Part shown: one piece after another, positions 54,013-64,000 of the stretch
Position numbering within the stretch: the first letter of the stretch is position 1
Layout of the letters: every line of letters begins with the position of its first letter
Assembly (NCBI GenBank): GCA_020162035.1
Contig: JAIUNM010000008.1
Coordinates: forward strand, 1 to 64,000
Length of the DNA: 64,000 nt
Origin: Bacteroidota bacterium
GTDB lineage: Bacteria; Bacteroidota; Bacteroidia; B-17B0; Aurantibacillaceae
Direction of reading: 5' to 3'
Notes under the pieces: generated by a model
The model's database searches: none
Told to the model about the DNA's origin: nothing
The model's input: the letters and a program-made list of their open reading frames with translations, nothing else
Translations under genes and position numbers: made by a program

Positions 54013-54938
54013 TTCATTAAATTTAAACACATTTGTTTATCGTTTTTTATTTGTAAAATAAGTTGTTCTAAATTATCAAATTTAATTTCGTTACGTAAAC
54101 GTTTAATAAAATTTATTTTAATGGTTTGGTTATATAAATCACCCTCAAAATCAAAAATATTAACTTCTTGCTTTATATCTAATGTGCTTTCAACAGTTGG
54201 GTTAGTGCCAATATTCATCATTCCATAATATATTTTAGTTTCAATTTCAACTGAAACAAAATAAACTCCAATATTAGGTATTAGTTTATCAGTATCCATT
54301 ACTTTTAAATTAGCCGTAGGAAAACCTATTTTACTACCTAATTGTTTACCTTTAATAACTAAAGCTTTTGTGAAATAATAATGCCCTAAATAATTTTTTG
54401 CCAATTCTACATCGCCAAATTCTATAGCTTTTCTTATTTTACTACTGCTAATGGTTATGTTATCAATATCTTTAGCACTTATTTCTTCAACAGTAAAATT
54501 ATATTTTAAACTTAATTGTTTTAATAAATTAAAATTCCCTTCTCTGTTTTTGCCAAATTTATGGTCGTAACCAATAATTAAATGCTTAACATTTAACATT
54601 TTAATTAAAATATCAGACACATATTGTTCAGCTTCTAAACCAGCAAAAGCCTTGTTAAATGGGTAAACAACGCTAACATCAACCCCATAATTTTTTAATA
54701 AATCTAATTTTTCATTAGTTAAACTTAATAATTTTAAATCAGTTTGTTCAGGAAACAAAACTTTACGCGGATGGGGGTCAAAAGTAAGCACAACGGTTTG
54801 TAAACCTAAAGTTTGTTTTGCTTTATTAAGTTGTTGCAGCAGTTTTTGATGCCCTAAATGAACGCCATCAAACGTACCAATTGTGGCTACACAAGGCTTT
54901 TCTATTCTAAAATTGGTTGTATTTGAAATTGTAAGCAA
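54009..54938 (-). CDS. ribF: Bifunctional riboflavin kinase/FAD synthetase
   Basis: The 309-residue enzyme turns riboflavin into FMN and then FAD. The N-terminal nucleotidyltransferase part has IGTFDGVHLGHQKLL (~residues 19-33) and ISSSKIRKAIEFGDVE. The C-terminal kinase part has GSKIGFPTANL and GMMNIGTNPTV, and the FDGDLY-type motif reads FDFEGDLYNQ. Length fits the family. The LRR gene starts within its stop codon, so the two are coupled. Confidence 0.94.
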   Translation of the reverse strand: MLTISNTTNFRIEKPCVATIGTFDGVHLGHQKLLQQLNKAKQTLGLQTVVLTFDPHPRKVLFPEQTDLKLLSLTNEKLDLLKNYGVDVSVVYPFNKAFAGLEAEQYVSDILIKMLNVKHLIIGYDHKFGKNREGNFNLLKQLSLKYNFTVEEISAKDIDNITISSSKIRKAIEFGDVELAKNYLGHYYFTKALVIKGKQLGSKIGFPTANLKVMDTDKLIPNIGVYFVSVEIETKIYYGMMNIGTNPTVESTLDIKQEVNIFDFEGDLYNQTIKINFIKRLRNEIKFDNLEQLILQIKNDKQMCLNLMK

Positions 54939-55087
54939 AACGCAAATGTATATTAAAACTGCTAAACGATGCTAATTTCATTAAATCTAAAGCAATTAAT
55001 TTCATTTATTCAACAAAATTTAACCTGATTTGCAAATAACTCCTTAAAATTGTTAACAAATCTCTTTTATTATCCTTAAAAAAGCAC

Positions 55088-55095
55088 TACTTTTG
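55088..55095 (+). promoter_or_regulatory. -7 box TACTTTTG before atpD
   Basis: TACTTTTG matches TAnnTTTG and ends 26 bases before the atpD ATG. The -33 region is AT-rich without a clear TTG at the usual spacing. Confidence 0.45.
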
Positions 55096-55109
55096 CACCC
55101 AAATTTTAA

Positions 55110-56627
<1,518 letters not shown>

Positions 56628-56656
56628 GAAGTTAAAAATTAAATCTTAGATTTAAT

Positions 56657-56893
56657 ATGAAATTAGAAATTATAACGCCAGATAAAAAATTATTTGAAGG
56701 CACAGTTAAGTCAGCTATTTTTCCTGGTAGCGAAGGTAGTTTTGGTGTGTTAGATAACCACGCAGCTATGATTGCAACTTTAATGAAAGGTAAAGTTGAG
56801 TTAATTGAAGAAAATAATAATAAACTAGAGTTTAGTGTTAATGGTGGTGTAGTTGAGGTAAACAAAAACAAAGTTATTGTGCTAGCCGAATAA
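56657..56893 (+). CDS. atpC: F-type ATP synthase subunit epsilon, short form
   Basis: The 78-residue protein holds only the N-terminal beta-sandwich (MKLEIITPDKKLFEG, FPGSEGSFGVLDNHAAMI, NGGVVEVNKNKVIVLAE). E. coli epsilon is about 138 residues and has a C-terminal helix pair that inhibits ATP hydrolysis; that part is missing here. The subunit still links gamma to the c-ring, but it cannot provide the helical brake. It follows atpD by 29 bases and ends at a terminator. Short forms are, I believe, usual in Bacteroidota. Confidence 0.93.
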   Translation: MKLEIITPDKKLFEGTVKSAIFPGSEGSFGVLDNHAAMIATLMKGKVELIEENNNKLEFSVNGGVVEVNKNKVIVLAE

Positions 56894-56913
56894 TAAAATA
56901 ATTCAATTGTGAG

Positions 56914-56948
56914 AAACCCTTTTCAATGTTTGTTGAAAAGGGTTTTTT
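56914..56948 (+). terminator. Terminator of atpDC
   Basis: AAACCCTTTTCAA (56914-56926) pairs with TTGAAAAGGGTTT (56933-56945) over 13 pairs with a six-base loop, followed by a T run. It is 20 bases after the atpC stop and just before the Fic-remnant gene fragment on the other strand. Confidence 0.92.
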
Positions 56949-56952
56949 ATTT

Positions 56953-57192
56953 TTAAGGTAAATGTAAATTGTATCTGGTACTTCTACCTCCACCCTCTGA
57001 AATCAATGCTTTTATTGAGAGCAGGTCTTGTAAATCTCTGGTAGCAGTAGCTTTAGATGTTTTTGTAATACTCATATACTTTGTTGCATTCATTCCGCCA
57101 ACAAAACCTTCACTCCCTGCATCTAACATTTTCAGCAAAGCTTTTAATTGACGAGCATTTAATAAAGGGATTACAATTGAATTAAATTTTAA
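56953..57192 (-). pseudogene. Remnant of a Fic-family protein (C-terminal winged-helix part only)
   Basis: The reverse frame is open for 79 codons but has no ATG before the homologous text. The text LLNARQLKALLKMLDAG, then GFVGGMNATKYMSITKTSKA and TATRDLQDLLSIKALISEGG with RSTRYNLHLP, is the wHTH tail of DUF4172-type Fic AMP-transferase proteins. The Fic domain with HPFxxGNGR is absent, and a stop codon lies just before the fragment. It is best read as a decayed gene whose 5' part has been lost. Flanks show no mobile element. Confidence 0.75.
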
Positions 57193-57215
57193 TTAATAAA
57201 AAGCAAAAACACTCC

Positions 57216-58442
57216 CTACTCTTTAATTAATTTTTTTATTTCGCCATTTTTTATTTTAAAAAAATAAATTCCTTTAGGCAAAGTGTAAATATTTACAAAT
57301 TGAGTAGTGTTTGTAATTTTTTCACTTTGTAGTGTTTCACCTAATATGTTATATATTTTAAAATCTTCGCCTATTAAATTATGGGCTACATTAATGGTTA
57401 ATTCTCCATAATTAGGGTTTGGATATATTTTTATTAGATTACTGTTTGAATTTGTTTCGTGTATAAAATTTGGCGTTGGATTTAAATACGGATTTAAAAA
57501 TGTACTTAAATTAAAAATATGCAATTGTTGTGCTGTGTTAGCCCATGGTAGATTACTAAAGTATTCATTAGTTAAAAAATATTTAATTCCATTAGTAGTT
57601 GCTATACTTTCTATTTGATGAAAAGGTAATTGAATATCAATTTTTCGTTTATTACAATTAGTAAAATCATTACCTAAGTAATCGTAAATTAAATAAAAAA
57701 AAGGCTGCAATAAATTACTGTAACCACAAAGCACAATTAAATTTTTAGTTTCTAATAAAGTTGCACCAGTAATTAAACCTTGTACATTAATTGTTGTTTT
57801 TAATTGTGCAGTATAAGTGCCGGCTGTTTTTGGCAAACTATATATACTTGTTGCGTTATTTACCCATTGCTTTGTAAATAAAAAAATACTATCGTTTTTT
57901 ACTATAAAGGCTTCGCAATCAAAATTGGTATTGTTATTTCCCGTTGCAGTATAGTTTGTTTGATTTGAGTAAGAAAATTTAATGGTATCAATAATTGGAG
58001 CATTAGCAAGTAAAGAAGTTTTACTGATTTTATAGATTCGTAAATTTGTTCTATTACCATTGGCATTATTACCAAAATCGCCAATGTACACATAGTTATT
58101 ATCTTGCGAAATTTCTTCCCAATCTATATTTATTAAGTTACTTAATGAATAAGTGTTAATAATGCTCCCATTTAGTGTATCTAAAGCATAAATGTTTTTA
58201 TCTGTATCATCATTTTGTGTATAAAGTGAATTACCAAATTTAATAAGCCCAGATGTTTCGTTTAAAATTGAATTAATAGTGTGCGAAACAACAGGACTAA
58301 TTGTAGATGAATTGTAAACACAACTCCCATCGTTTTGTGATGCTGTAAAATTATAATTTGTTGCTAAAGGATCTGTACAGCCAGTTATTTGAGCTTTAAG
58401 TGTGATAGATAAAAATAAAATTACTAAATATATAAATCGCAT
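57216..58442 (-). CDS. T9SS-secreted protein with N-terminal GCTDP motif and C-terminal sorting domain
   Basis: The 408-residue protein has a signal peptide (ending TLKAQ) and the short GCTDPLATNYN...NDGSCVY motif that is common in secreted proteins of marine Bacteroidota. A propeller-like body follows (GDFGNNANGNRTNLRIYKI, DCEAFIVKNDSIFLFTKQW), similar to DNA-regulated esterase/phytase-like propellers but without assigned catalytic residues. The last ~75 residues are a type A sorting domain (IKIYPNPNYGELTIN, FKIYNILGE, GIYFFKIKNGEIKKL). It sits four bases behind the YCII gene, so the two are probably cotranscribed. Confidence 0.82.
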   Translation of the reverse strand: MRFIYLVILFLSITLKAQITGCTDPLATNYNFTASQNDGSCVYNSSTISPVVSHTINSILNETSGLIKFGNSLYTQNDDTDKNIYALDTLNGSIINTYSLSNLINIDWEEISQDNNYVYIGDFGNNANGNRTNLRIYKISKTSLLANAPIIDTIKFSYSNQTNYTATGNNNTNFDCEAFIVKNDSIFLFTKQWVNNATSIYSLPKTAGTYTAQLKTTINVQGLITGATLLETKNLIVLCGYSNLLQPFFYLIYDYLGNDFTNCNKRKIDIQLPFHQIESIATTNGIKYFLTNEYFSNLPWANTAQQLHIFNLSTFLNPYLNPTPNFIHETNSNSNLIKIYPNPNYGELTINVAHNLIGEDFKIYNILGETLQSEKITNTTQFVNIYTLPKGIYFFKIKNGEIKKLIKE

Positions 58443-58445
58443 TTT

Positions 58446-59309
58446 TTAAGGTTTAATTTTCCAAATTTTATCTGATATTTCTAAATTTCCGGGTAACGCA
58501 GCAGAGCCATACCAATTGTATAATTCATAACTCAAGTAACCATTTTTTATAGCAGAATCATCATTTAATAGTTGTTCTGCAATTGTAAAATTATCTACAT
58601 CTAAAATAAAAAGCCCACGGTAATTATTTTCGTTTTTATTAATTGGGCCTACAATAATTAATTTTTTATCGTTTAAAAGTTTATCTATGTTTTTAAAATG
58701 CCCCTCGTAACTTTTATTTTTAAAGTCTTCATTAGGATTAATGTTTTCGCCGGTTTTTAAAAGAACTAAAATGTAGTTTTTCATTCCGTAATTATCTGCT
58801 CCAAGCGTATTGGCTAATTGTGCGTTGTAATTTTTATTTTTAATACTTGTATCATTTACTGTGTTTGTATTATTTGTTTTGTTCATAAAATAAGTAACAC
58901 GATTGTTTTTATTATCGCCAACGGTAACTTGTATTTTATTTGCATTAATTTTTTTATAAATTAATTTTTTAGGGAAGTAATGTTGTTTGTTTTCAAACAC
59001 AAAGCTACTATCTGCCTTTATTAGAGTAAAATTTACTCCTTTACCACTATTTTGATTTATTACATGTGCTGTATAAATAATTTTTGTGTTTATTTTTTTA
59101 ATTTCAATATATTCTTCAACTATAATTTCTGAATTTGTATTATGATACGAGTACCCCTTTAAATGGGTTTGATTTAAAATATCCCAATGTTCAAATTGTT
59201 CTTTATTTTCAACTTGCCATGTGCCCTGCAAAAATTCAGGAAATTTTAATTGTGAAATAAAAAGTTGCGGTAAAAAAAATAAAAATAGATAAAAACAAAA
59301 ATTTTTCAT
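58446..59309 (-). CDS. Exported DUF6265-like/YCII two-domain protein
   Basis: From the ATG at 59309 the protein has 287 residues with a signal peptide (NFCFYLFLFFLPQLFIS). The N-terminal half (~20-140) resembles DUF6265 (FLQGTWQVENKEQFEHWD, KLIYKKINANKIQVTVGD). The C-terminal half (~165-265) is YCII-like (NYILVLLKTG, YEGHFKNIDKLLNDKKLIIVGP, GLFILDVDNFTIAEQLLNDD). YCII domains are usually cytoplasmic and small, so an exported fusion is uncommon. A further ATG at 59339 lies right against the dnaK terminator and would spoil the signal peptide. Confidence 0.75.
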   Translation of the reverse strand: MKNFCFYLFLFFLPQLFISQLKFPEFLQGTWQVENKEQFEHWDILNQTHLKGYSYHNTNSEIIVEEYIEIKKINTKIIYTAHVINQNSGKGVNFTLIKADSSFVFENKQHYFPKKLIYKKINANKIQVTVGDNKNNRVTYFMNKTNNTNTVNDTSIKNKNYNAQLANTLGADNYGMKNYILVLLKTGENINPNEDFKNKSYEGHFKNIDKLLNDKKLIIVGPINKNENNYRGLFILDVDNFTIAEQLLNDDSAIKNGYLSYELYNWYGSAALPGNLEISDKIWKIKP

Positions 59310-59337
59310 ACTAAGTAAATTTAGTAAATTGTAATTC

Positions 59338-59373
59338 AATAAAAAAGCCTCTGTATAATTTACAGAGGCTTTT
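59338..59373 (-). terminator. Terminator of dnaK
   Basis: AAAAGCCTCTGTA (59343-59355) pairs with TACAGAGGCTTTT (59361-59373), 13 pairs with a five-base loop. On the reverse strand the stem is followed by a T run, so it ends dnaK transcription, 17 bases after the dnaK stop. Confidence 0.92.
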
Positions 59374-59389
59374 AAGAATTAAATTAAAT

Positions 59390-61300
59390 TTATTTTACTT
59401 CTTCAAAATCAACGTCAGTTACATTTTCACTTGTTTGTTGATTGTTGGCGTTTGCTTGACTATTATCTTGTTGCTGATTTGCATTTGCGCCACCTTGTTG
59501 TTGTGCTTTGTACATATCTTCACTTGCTGCAGCCCACGCATCATTTAAAGTTTTTAAATTAACTTCAATTTTTGCGAAATCTTTAGCGGCATGTGCCATT
59601 TTTAATTCTTTAACTGCGGATTCAATTGCACCTTTTTTCTCAGCAGGTATTTTATCACCGTATTCTTTTAATTGTTTTTCAGTTTGAAACACCATACCAT
59701 CAGCCTCATTTAATTTGTCAATCTCTTCTTTGGCTTTTTTATCAGCATCAGCATTTGCTTCAGCTTCGCGTTTCATTTTGTCAATTTCTTCCTGACTTAA
59801 ACCGCTTTTTGCTTCAATGCGTATGTTATGCGATTTACCAGTAGCTTTATCTTTTGCGCTAACATTTAAAATACCATTGGCATCAATATCAAATGTAACT
59901 TCAATTTGCGGTACACCACGAGGAGCAGGAGGTAAACCATCTAAATTAAATTCGCCTAATTTTCTATTGTCTTTAGCCATTGGGCGCTCACCTTGGTAAA
60001 CCACAATTTGAACACTTGGTTGGTTATCAGCCGCAGTACTAAAATCTTGCGATTTTTTAGTAGGAATTGTTGTATTACTTTCTATTAATTTAGTAAATAC
60101 ACCACCCATAGTTTCAATACCTAAACTTAATGGCGTTACATCTAACAATAATACATCTTTAACATCGCCACTTAATACACCACCTTGTATTGCTGCACCT
60201 AAAGCAACAACTTCATCTGGGTTTACACCTTTACTTGGCGCTTTACCAAAAAACTTTTCAACCGCGCTTTGTATTGCAGGTATACGAGTTGAACCACCAA
60301 CTAAAATTATTTCATCAATTTCGGTAGTTGATAAGCCTGCGTTTTTTAATGCTGATTTACAAGGCTCAATAGTACGTTGCACTAAACTATCAGCTAATTG
60401 TTCAAATTTTGCACGAGTTAACGATTTTACCAAGTGTTTTGGAATACCATTAACAGGCATAATGTAAGGTAAATTAATTTCTGAACTTGTAGTATTACTT
60501 AATTCTATTTTAGCTTTTTCAGCAGCTTCTTTTAAGCGTTGTAAAGCCATAGGATCCTGGCGTAAATCTACCCCTTCTTCTTTTTTAAACTCATCAGCTA
60601 ACCAATCTATAATAACTTGGTCAAAATCATCACCTCCTAAATGCGTATCTCCATCTGTACTTTTAACCTCAAACACACCATCTCCTAATTCTAAAACCGA
60701 AACGTCGTGTGTACCACCACCACAATCAAACACAACAATTTTCATGTCTTTACCTTTTTTATCCATACCATAAGCTAATGCAGCAGCAGTTGGTTCGTTA
60801 ATAATACGTTTAACGGTTAAACCTGCTATTTCGCCTGCCTCTTTGGTGGCTTGACGTTGTGCATCGTTAAAATATGCTGGCACTGTAATTACAGCTTCGG
60901 TTACTTCAGTTCCTAAAAAATCTTCGGCTGTTTTTTTCATTTTTTGTAAAATGATTGCCGAAATTTCTTGAGGTGTATATTTTCTGTCGTCAATTTGTAC
61001 ACGTGGTGTGTTATTATCTCCTTTAACAACAGAATATGGTACACGACCAGTTTCTTTAGAGCTTTCGTCAAAAGAATTTCCCATAAAACGTTTAATCGAA
61101 TAAACTGTTTTTTTAGGATTAGTTACTGCTTGACGTTTAGCAGGGTCTCCAATTTTACGCTCTCCACCTTCAACAAAAGCAACTACCGAAGGTGTTGTTC
61201 TTTTGCCTTCGCTGTTTTCAATTACAACAGCTTCATTACCTTCCATTACTGCAACGCAACTGTTGGTTGTTCCTAAATCTATTCCTATTATTTTTCCCAT
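59390..61300 (-). CDS. dnaK: Molecular chaperone DnaK (Hsp70)
   Basis: The 636-residue chaperone has the ATPase start [42 protein letters not shown], and [18 protein letters not shown]. In the third motif DCGGGTHD replaces the more usual DLGGGTFD, so Leu has become Cys and Phe has become His. The substrate-binding domain has [17 protein letters not shown], and the tail is Gln/Asn-rich and ends DVDFEEVK. It is a single-gene unit here, without grpE or dnaJ next to it. Upstream sequence has three TGGCA boxes. Confidence 0.97.
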   Translation of the reverse strand: MGKIIGIDLGTTNSCVAVMEGNEAVVIENSEGKRTTPSVVAFVEGGERKIGDPAKRQAVTNPKKTVYSIKRFMGNSFDESSKETGRVPYSVVKGDNNTPRVQIDDRKYTPQEISAIILQKMKKTAEDFLGTEVTEAVITVPAYFNDAQRQATKEAGEIAGLTVKRIINEPTAAALAYGMDKKGKDMKIVVFDCGGGTHDVSVLELGDGVFEVKSTDGDTHLGGDDFDQVIIDWLADEFKKEEGVDLRQDPMALQRLKEAAEKAKIELSNTTSSEINLPYIMPVNGIPKHLVKSLTRAKFEQLADSLVQRTIEPCKSALKNAGLSTTEIDEIILVGGSTRIPAIQSAVEKFFGKAPSKGVNPDEVVALGAAIQGGVLSGDVKDVLLLDVTPLSLGIETMGGVFTKLIESNTTIPTKKSQDFSTAADNQPSVQIVVYQGERPMAKDNRKLGEFNLDGLPPAPRGVPQIEVTFDIDANGILNVSAKDKATGKSHNIRIEAKSGLSQEEIDKMKREAEANADADKKAKEEIDKLNEADGMVFQTEKQLKEYGDKIPAEKKGAIESAVKELKMAHAAKDFAKIEVNLKTLNDAWAAASEDMYKAQQQGGANANQQQDNSQANANNQQTSENVTDVDFEEVK

Positions 61301-61326
61301 AATTTTATTATTTATGCAAATAGGGA

Positions 61327-61433
61327 ATCAATTTATATGCCACAGGCCATATTTGTTTAAAAAGTGCCACTATGTCACAAATATGTTATTTTAGCTGAAA
61401 TATAGACTGAATTTAATATAAAAAAGTGCCAAA
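61327..61433 (-). promoter_or_regulatory. Three TGGCA(C/T) boxes upstream of dnaK
   Basis: On the reverse strand TTTGGCAC (61433-61426), TGGCAC (61369-61364) and TGGCAT (61342-61337) are spaced over about 107 bases. The nearest is followed by N5-TTGAT and ends 26 bases before the ATG. The pattern looks like -24 elements of sigma-54 promoters but lacks the GC of the -12 element. No TGGCA-N6-TGA site was noticed before most other genes except the first Skp gene. Confidence 0.4.
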
Positions 61434-61441
61434 TAGAAAAT

Positions 61442-62593
61442 TTACTGGCAATTTAAAGCCTTATATCCACCCGGATCGTTTGAAGATGTGCCAATTGCAA
61501 ACATAAAAAAGCCGTAATTACAAGTTGGTTTAGTTATACCTAAATAGTTTACATAATCGTTTCTAATTTTTTTATTTATGCTACATCGCGTTTTAAATGT
61601 AAAAATACCGTAAGCTTTTTTATCATCAAAATTTGTGTATAACGGTTTTTCTTGTGCAACATTTAAAGATGGGTTGGCATATTGCATATAGTCAGAGTAT
61701 TCGTTACTACTGCTTGTAATAATATATTGTATCATGTAAATTCTTCTTCTAATAAAACCTGCAGGAGTGTTTACTTTAGAGAATGAATAACTTAAACTAT
61801 TTATTAAATCGTTACCATAAAACTCGGCAGTAAAACAATCGCCTAGTGCAGGAACTTTTTGTAAGTCGTTAGGGTTAAATTTATTTAAAAAGGCATACTC
61901 AACATAATTGTAATTGCTTGGTGCTCCATTTATTGAATCGTAATAATGGAAACGCATTGAAAGTTGATAAACTTTTGCTTTTAAGCCAGGCTCTGTAGCT
62001 TTGTATATTATAGTGTATTTTTTATTTGGCACAGAGTAATCTATAGTTATTGCAATAGAATCATTTGAAATAGTATTAGGGTATGGGTAATGTTTAGCAT
62101 CAAATGGTGATGGTAAGCCTGCAATTCTTACGCTATCTAATGCGTTAGCTTTTGCGGTAAATGTTTCGTTTGTTTTGTTATTTTTAATTGTTAGCCTGTA
62201 CTCACCATCGGTAAATAATTTATCGTTTGTAAAATAAACACGTTGCTTTGAACTGAAAACACCTGCTGATGTTTCTAAAACTTTTTCTCCAAAAACTACA
62301 GTTTGGTTTTGGTAACTAGCGTTAACTTGCGCACCATTTACAAATCTATTTAAAGTTACTGTAAGTTCGCCTGCAGGGTAATTTACAGAATCGGCTACTT
62401 TAGCCATATCTAAAGCATTGCCTTCGCCTAAAAATGTTTTATTTATACGAATAGTTTGTTCGGGTAATTGAGGGCACAACACCGCATAAACATTTGGAAT
62501 ATCTTTATACGGTGCGTTTACTTGTAATTTATTTTTACAACTAAAAAACAAACCAACAAACAACAATACTATAATTAATACATTTATCCTCAC
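61442..62593 (-). CDS. Outer-membrane-type lipoprotein, DUF4249-like
   Basis: The 383-residue protein has a lipoprotein signal with Cys19 (GLFFSCKN) and a beta-rich body. The text VYAVLCPQLPEQTIRINKTFLG and DGEYRLTIKNNKTNETFTA resembles DUF4249 lipoproteins, which accompany TonB-type surface systems. Cysteines near residues 247, 338, 363 and 382 may form disulfides. It is divergent from rho and has a near-consensus box (TACCTTTA) just before the start. No TonB receptor is adjacent. Domain name is given with moderate confidence. Confidence 0.65.
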   Translation of the reverse strand: MRINVLIIVLLFVGLFFSCKNKLQVNAPYKDIPNVYAVLCPQLPEQTIRINKTFLGEGNALDMAKVADSVNYPAGELTVTLNRFVNGAQVNASYQNQTVVFGEKVLETSAGVFSSKQRVYFTNDKLFTDGEYRLTIKNNKTNETFTAKANALDSVRIAGLPSPFDAKHYPYPNTISNDSIAITIDYSVPNKKYTIIYKATEPGLKAKVYQLSMRFHYYDSINGAPSNYNYVEYAFLNKFNPNDLQKVPALGDCFTAEFYGNDLINSLSYSFSKVNTPAGFIRRRIYMIQYIITSSSNEYSDYMQYANPSLNVAQEKPLYTNFDDKKAYGIFTFKTRCSINKKIRNDYVNYLGITKPTCNYGFFMFAIGTSSNDPGGYKALNCQ

Positions 62594-62622
62594 TTTGTAA
62601 AGGTATAAAATTATTTTAAAAA

Positions 62623-62630
62623 TATTTTTG
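62623..62630 (+). promoter_or_regulatory. -7 box TATTTTTG upstream of rho
   Basis: TATTTTTG matches TAnnTTTG and lies 119 bases before the rho ATG. If used, it gives a leader of about 110 bases, much longer than those of other genes here. Confidence 0.35.
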
Positions 62631-62749
62631 CATTCAAATTATTTTTAGTAAACTTGCCACCGATTTCGTTAATTGTTGTAATTTCTTTACAACTATAAAA
62701 TCTAAAAACAATATTATCTTTTATCTATAAAAATATTATCTATTAAATT

Positions 62750-64000
62750 ATGTTCGAAGTAATGGACTTAAGCGCACGCGCTTTACCTGAATTAAAAGAA
62801 ATTGCAAAAGGCTTTGCAATTGATTCAAAAGGCTTATCTAAAGCAGATTTGGTATTAAAAATTGTTGATGCTCAAATTGCTAACCCAACTTTAGCTGCTA
62901 ATTTGGCTACTAAATTTGTAAAAAATGAAAAAGCAGAAAACATTACAACTAAACCAATTAAAGAAGATAAAGTTGCCAAAGAAAAACGTCCACGTAAAGT
63001 AAAACTCGATCCAATACCAGATGAAATTATTTCAGAAACCATTGTTAACTCAGATACAGAAGAAATTCCACAACAAGAGACTAGTAAAATTGATGAAGTA
63101 ATTTCTGAAACAAATAACGAAAGCATCGAGGTACAAAGTGGAGATGAGGTAACTTTAGATGTAACAAAAGACCAACAAGAGGTAGAGCAAATTAAAAAAC
63201 CAGAAAAGGTATATTACAATTTTGATAACATAGTATTTACAACTGGCGTTTTAGAAGTTATGCCTGACGGATATGGCTTTTTAAGAAGTTCAGATTATAA
63301 TTATTTAAACTCACCTGATGATGTTTATGTATCTCAATCTCAAATAAAATCTTTAGGGTTAAGGCCTGGAGATGTTGTAACAGGCGGTGTGCGCCCACCA
63401 CGTGAAGGCGAAAAATATTTTCCGTTAATTAAAGTAGATAAAATTAATGGCAGAGACCCAAGTTATGTGCGTGATAGAGTAATGTTTGATTATTTAACAC
63501 CATTATTTCCTTACGAAAAATTAAAGTTAACCGGCCATGGGCAAGAAAACTTAAGCACTCGAGTTATGGATATGTTTGCTCCAATTGGTAAAGGGCAAAG
63601 GGGTTTAATAGTTGCGCAACCAAAAACAGGTAAAACAGTATTATTAAAAGATGTTGCCAACGCAATTGCTGCCAACCACCCAGAGGTTTATTTAATTATT
63701 TTATTAGTTGATGAGCGCCCAGAAGAGGTTACAGACATGGCACGAAGTGTAAAAGCAGAAGTTGTGAGTAGTACTTTTGATGAACCAGCTGAAAAACACG
63801 TTAAAATTGCAAACATAGTTTTGGAAAAAAGTAAACGTTTAGTTGAGTGCGGGCATGATGTTGTTATTTTATTAGATAGTATTACACGTTTAGCTCGAGC
63901 TTACAACACAGTATCGCCTGCAAGTGGAAAGGTTTTAACAGGAGGAGTAGATGCAAATGCTTTGCATAAACCAAAACGTTTTTTTGGTGCAGCGCGTAAA
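62750..64000 (+). CDS. rho: Transcription termination factor Rho (N-terminal part, cut by window edge)
   Basis: The frame opens with ATG at 62750 and runs off the window after 417 codons. It has the N-terminal Rho_N helices (~1-45: [23 protein letters not shown]), an inserted charged region (~50-145), the cold-shock RNA-binding domain (~150-225: [21 protein letters not shown]), and the ATPase with P-loop [24 protein letters not shown] and [11 protein letters not shown]. Rho ends transcription by pulling RNA through its hexamer. The insert is far longer than in E. coli but normal in kind for Bacteroidota. The C-terminus is outside the window. Confidence 0.95.
   Translation, partial: MFEVMDLSARALPELKEIAKGFAIDSKGLSKADLVLKIVDAQIANPTLAANLATKFVKNEKAENITTKPIKEDKVAKEKRPRKVKLDPIPDEIISETIVNSDTEEIPQQETSKIDEVISETNNESIEVQSGDEVTLDVTKDQQEVEQIKKPEKVYYNFDNIVFTTGVLEVMPDGYGFLRSSDYNYLNSPDDVYVSQSQIKSLGLRPGDVVTGGVRPPREGEKYFPLIKVDKINGRDPSYVRDRVMFDYLTPLFPYEKLKLTGHGQENLSTRVMDMFAPIGKGQRGLIVAQPKTGKTVLLKDVANAIAANHPEVYLIILLVDERPEEVTDMARSVKAEVVSSTFDEPAEKHVKIANIVLEKSKRLVECGHDVVILLDSITRLARAYNTVSPASGKVLTGGVDANALHKPKRFFGAARK

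Overview
The window is a 64 kb piece of an AT-rich chromosome from a member of the Bacteroidota (class Bacteroidia; a flavobacterial or nearby lineage is likely, but the sequence alone does not settle the order). The evidence is consistent: type IX secretion (PorZ, a PorE-like protein and many cargo-like proteins with C-terminal sorting domains), the gliding genes gldF and gldG, Bacteroidota-type -7 boxes of the form TAnnTTTG close to start codons, almost no Shine-Dalgarno sites, an S46 dipeptidyl peptidase, and atpD-atpC standing alone. Coding density is very high. No stretch over 300 bases lacks a gene. I see no insertion sequence, prophage, CRISPR array or rRNA.

Layout. 1-14 kb: the cut-off start of a surface adhesin, an arylsulfotransferase-like propeller protein, long-form urocanase, a membrane-anchored AraC regulator, a T9SS propeller protein, pheS with a small TPR gene, a secreted MORN/vWA protein, and a DPP7-type peptidase. 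14-21 kb: tRNA-Arg(CCG), then a tightly packed forward run porZ-recO-hypothetical-gap-DedA-Fe-ADH (KdnB-like). 21-23.3 kb: an ECF sigma factor, a membrane protein joining an anti-sigma-like N-terminus to a trypsin-like protease, and a divergent small lipoprotein. 23.3-27 kb: MlaF/MlaE transporter, an ALDH7-type dehydrogenase, and a YjjG-like phosphatase. 27-32.9 kb: gldF-gldG, two Skp/OmpH chaperones, a MORN protein and a half-length aldehyde dehydrogenase. 32.9-42.6 kb, all reverse strand: a PorE-like protein with a SPOR end; a five-gene cluster (barrel protein, FAD oxidoreductase, retropepsin-like protease, RimK, AstE-like); MBL hydrolase, Mrp and a SWIM protein. 42.7-54.9 kb: a 1482-residue Ig-repeat adhesin, Hsp15-like S4 protein, two secreted proteins, an M20 dipeptidase set, an RRM protein, a zinc-ribbon protein, an LRR protein and ribF. 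55-64 kb: atpD-atpC, a Fic-protein remnant, secreted proteins, dnaK, a lipoprotein and the start of rho.

How the genes work together. Much of the window serves the cell envelope: export and surface attachment (PorZ, PorE-like, sorting-domain cargo, gldFG), outer-membrane upkeep (MlaEF, Skp), and envelope sensing. The clearest regulatory observation is that the ECF sigma gene and the divergent lipoprotein gene carry the same two-part promoter, GGGTTACC-N14-GTAT(T/A)AA. This suggests an autoregulated envelope-stress circuit whose membrane partner carries its own periplasmic protease domain. The second system worth attention is the RimK/retropepsin/AstE cluster, whose parts could add, trim and remove acidic amino-acid tails.
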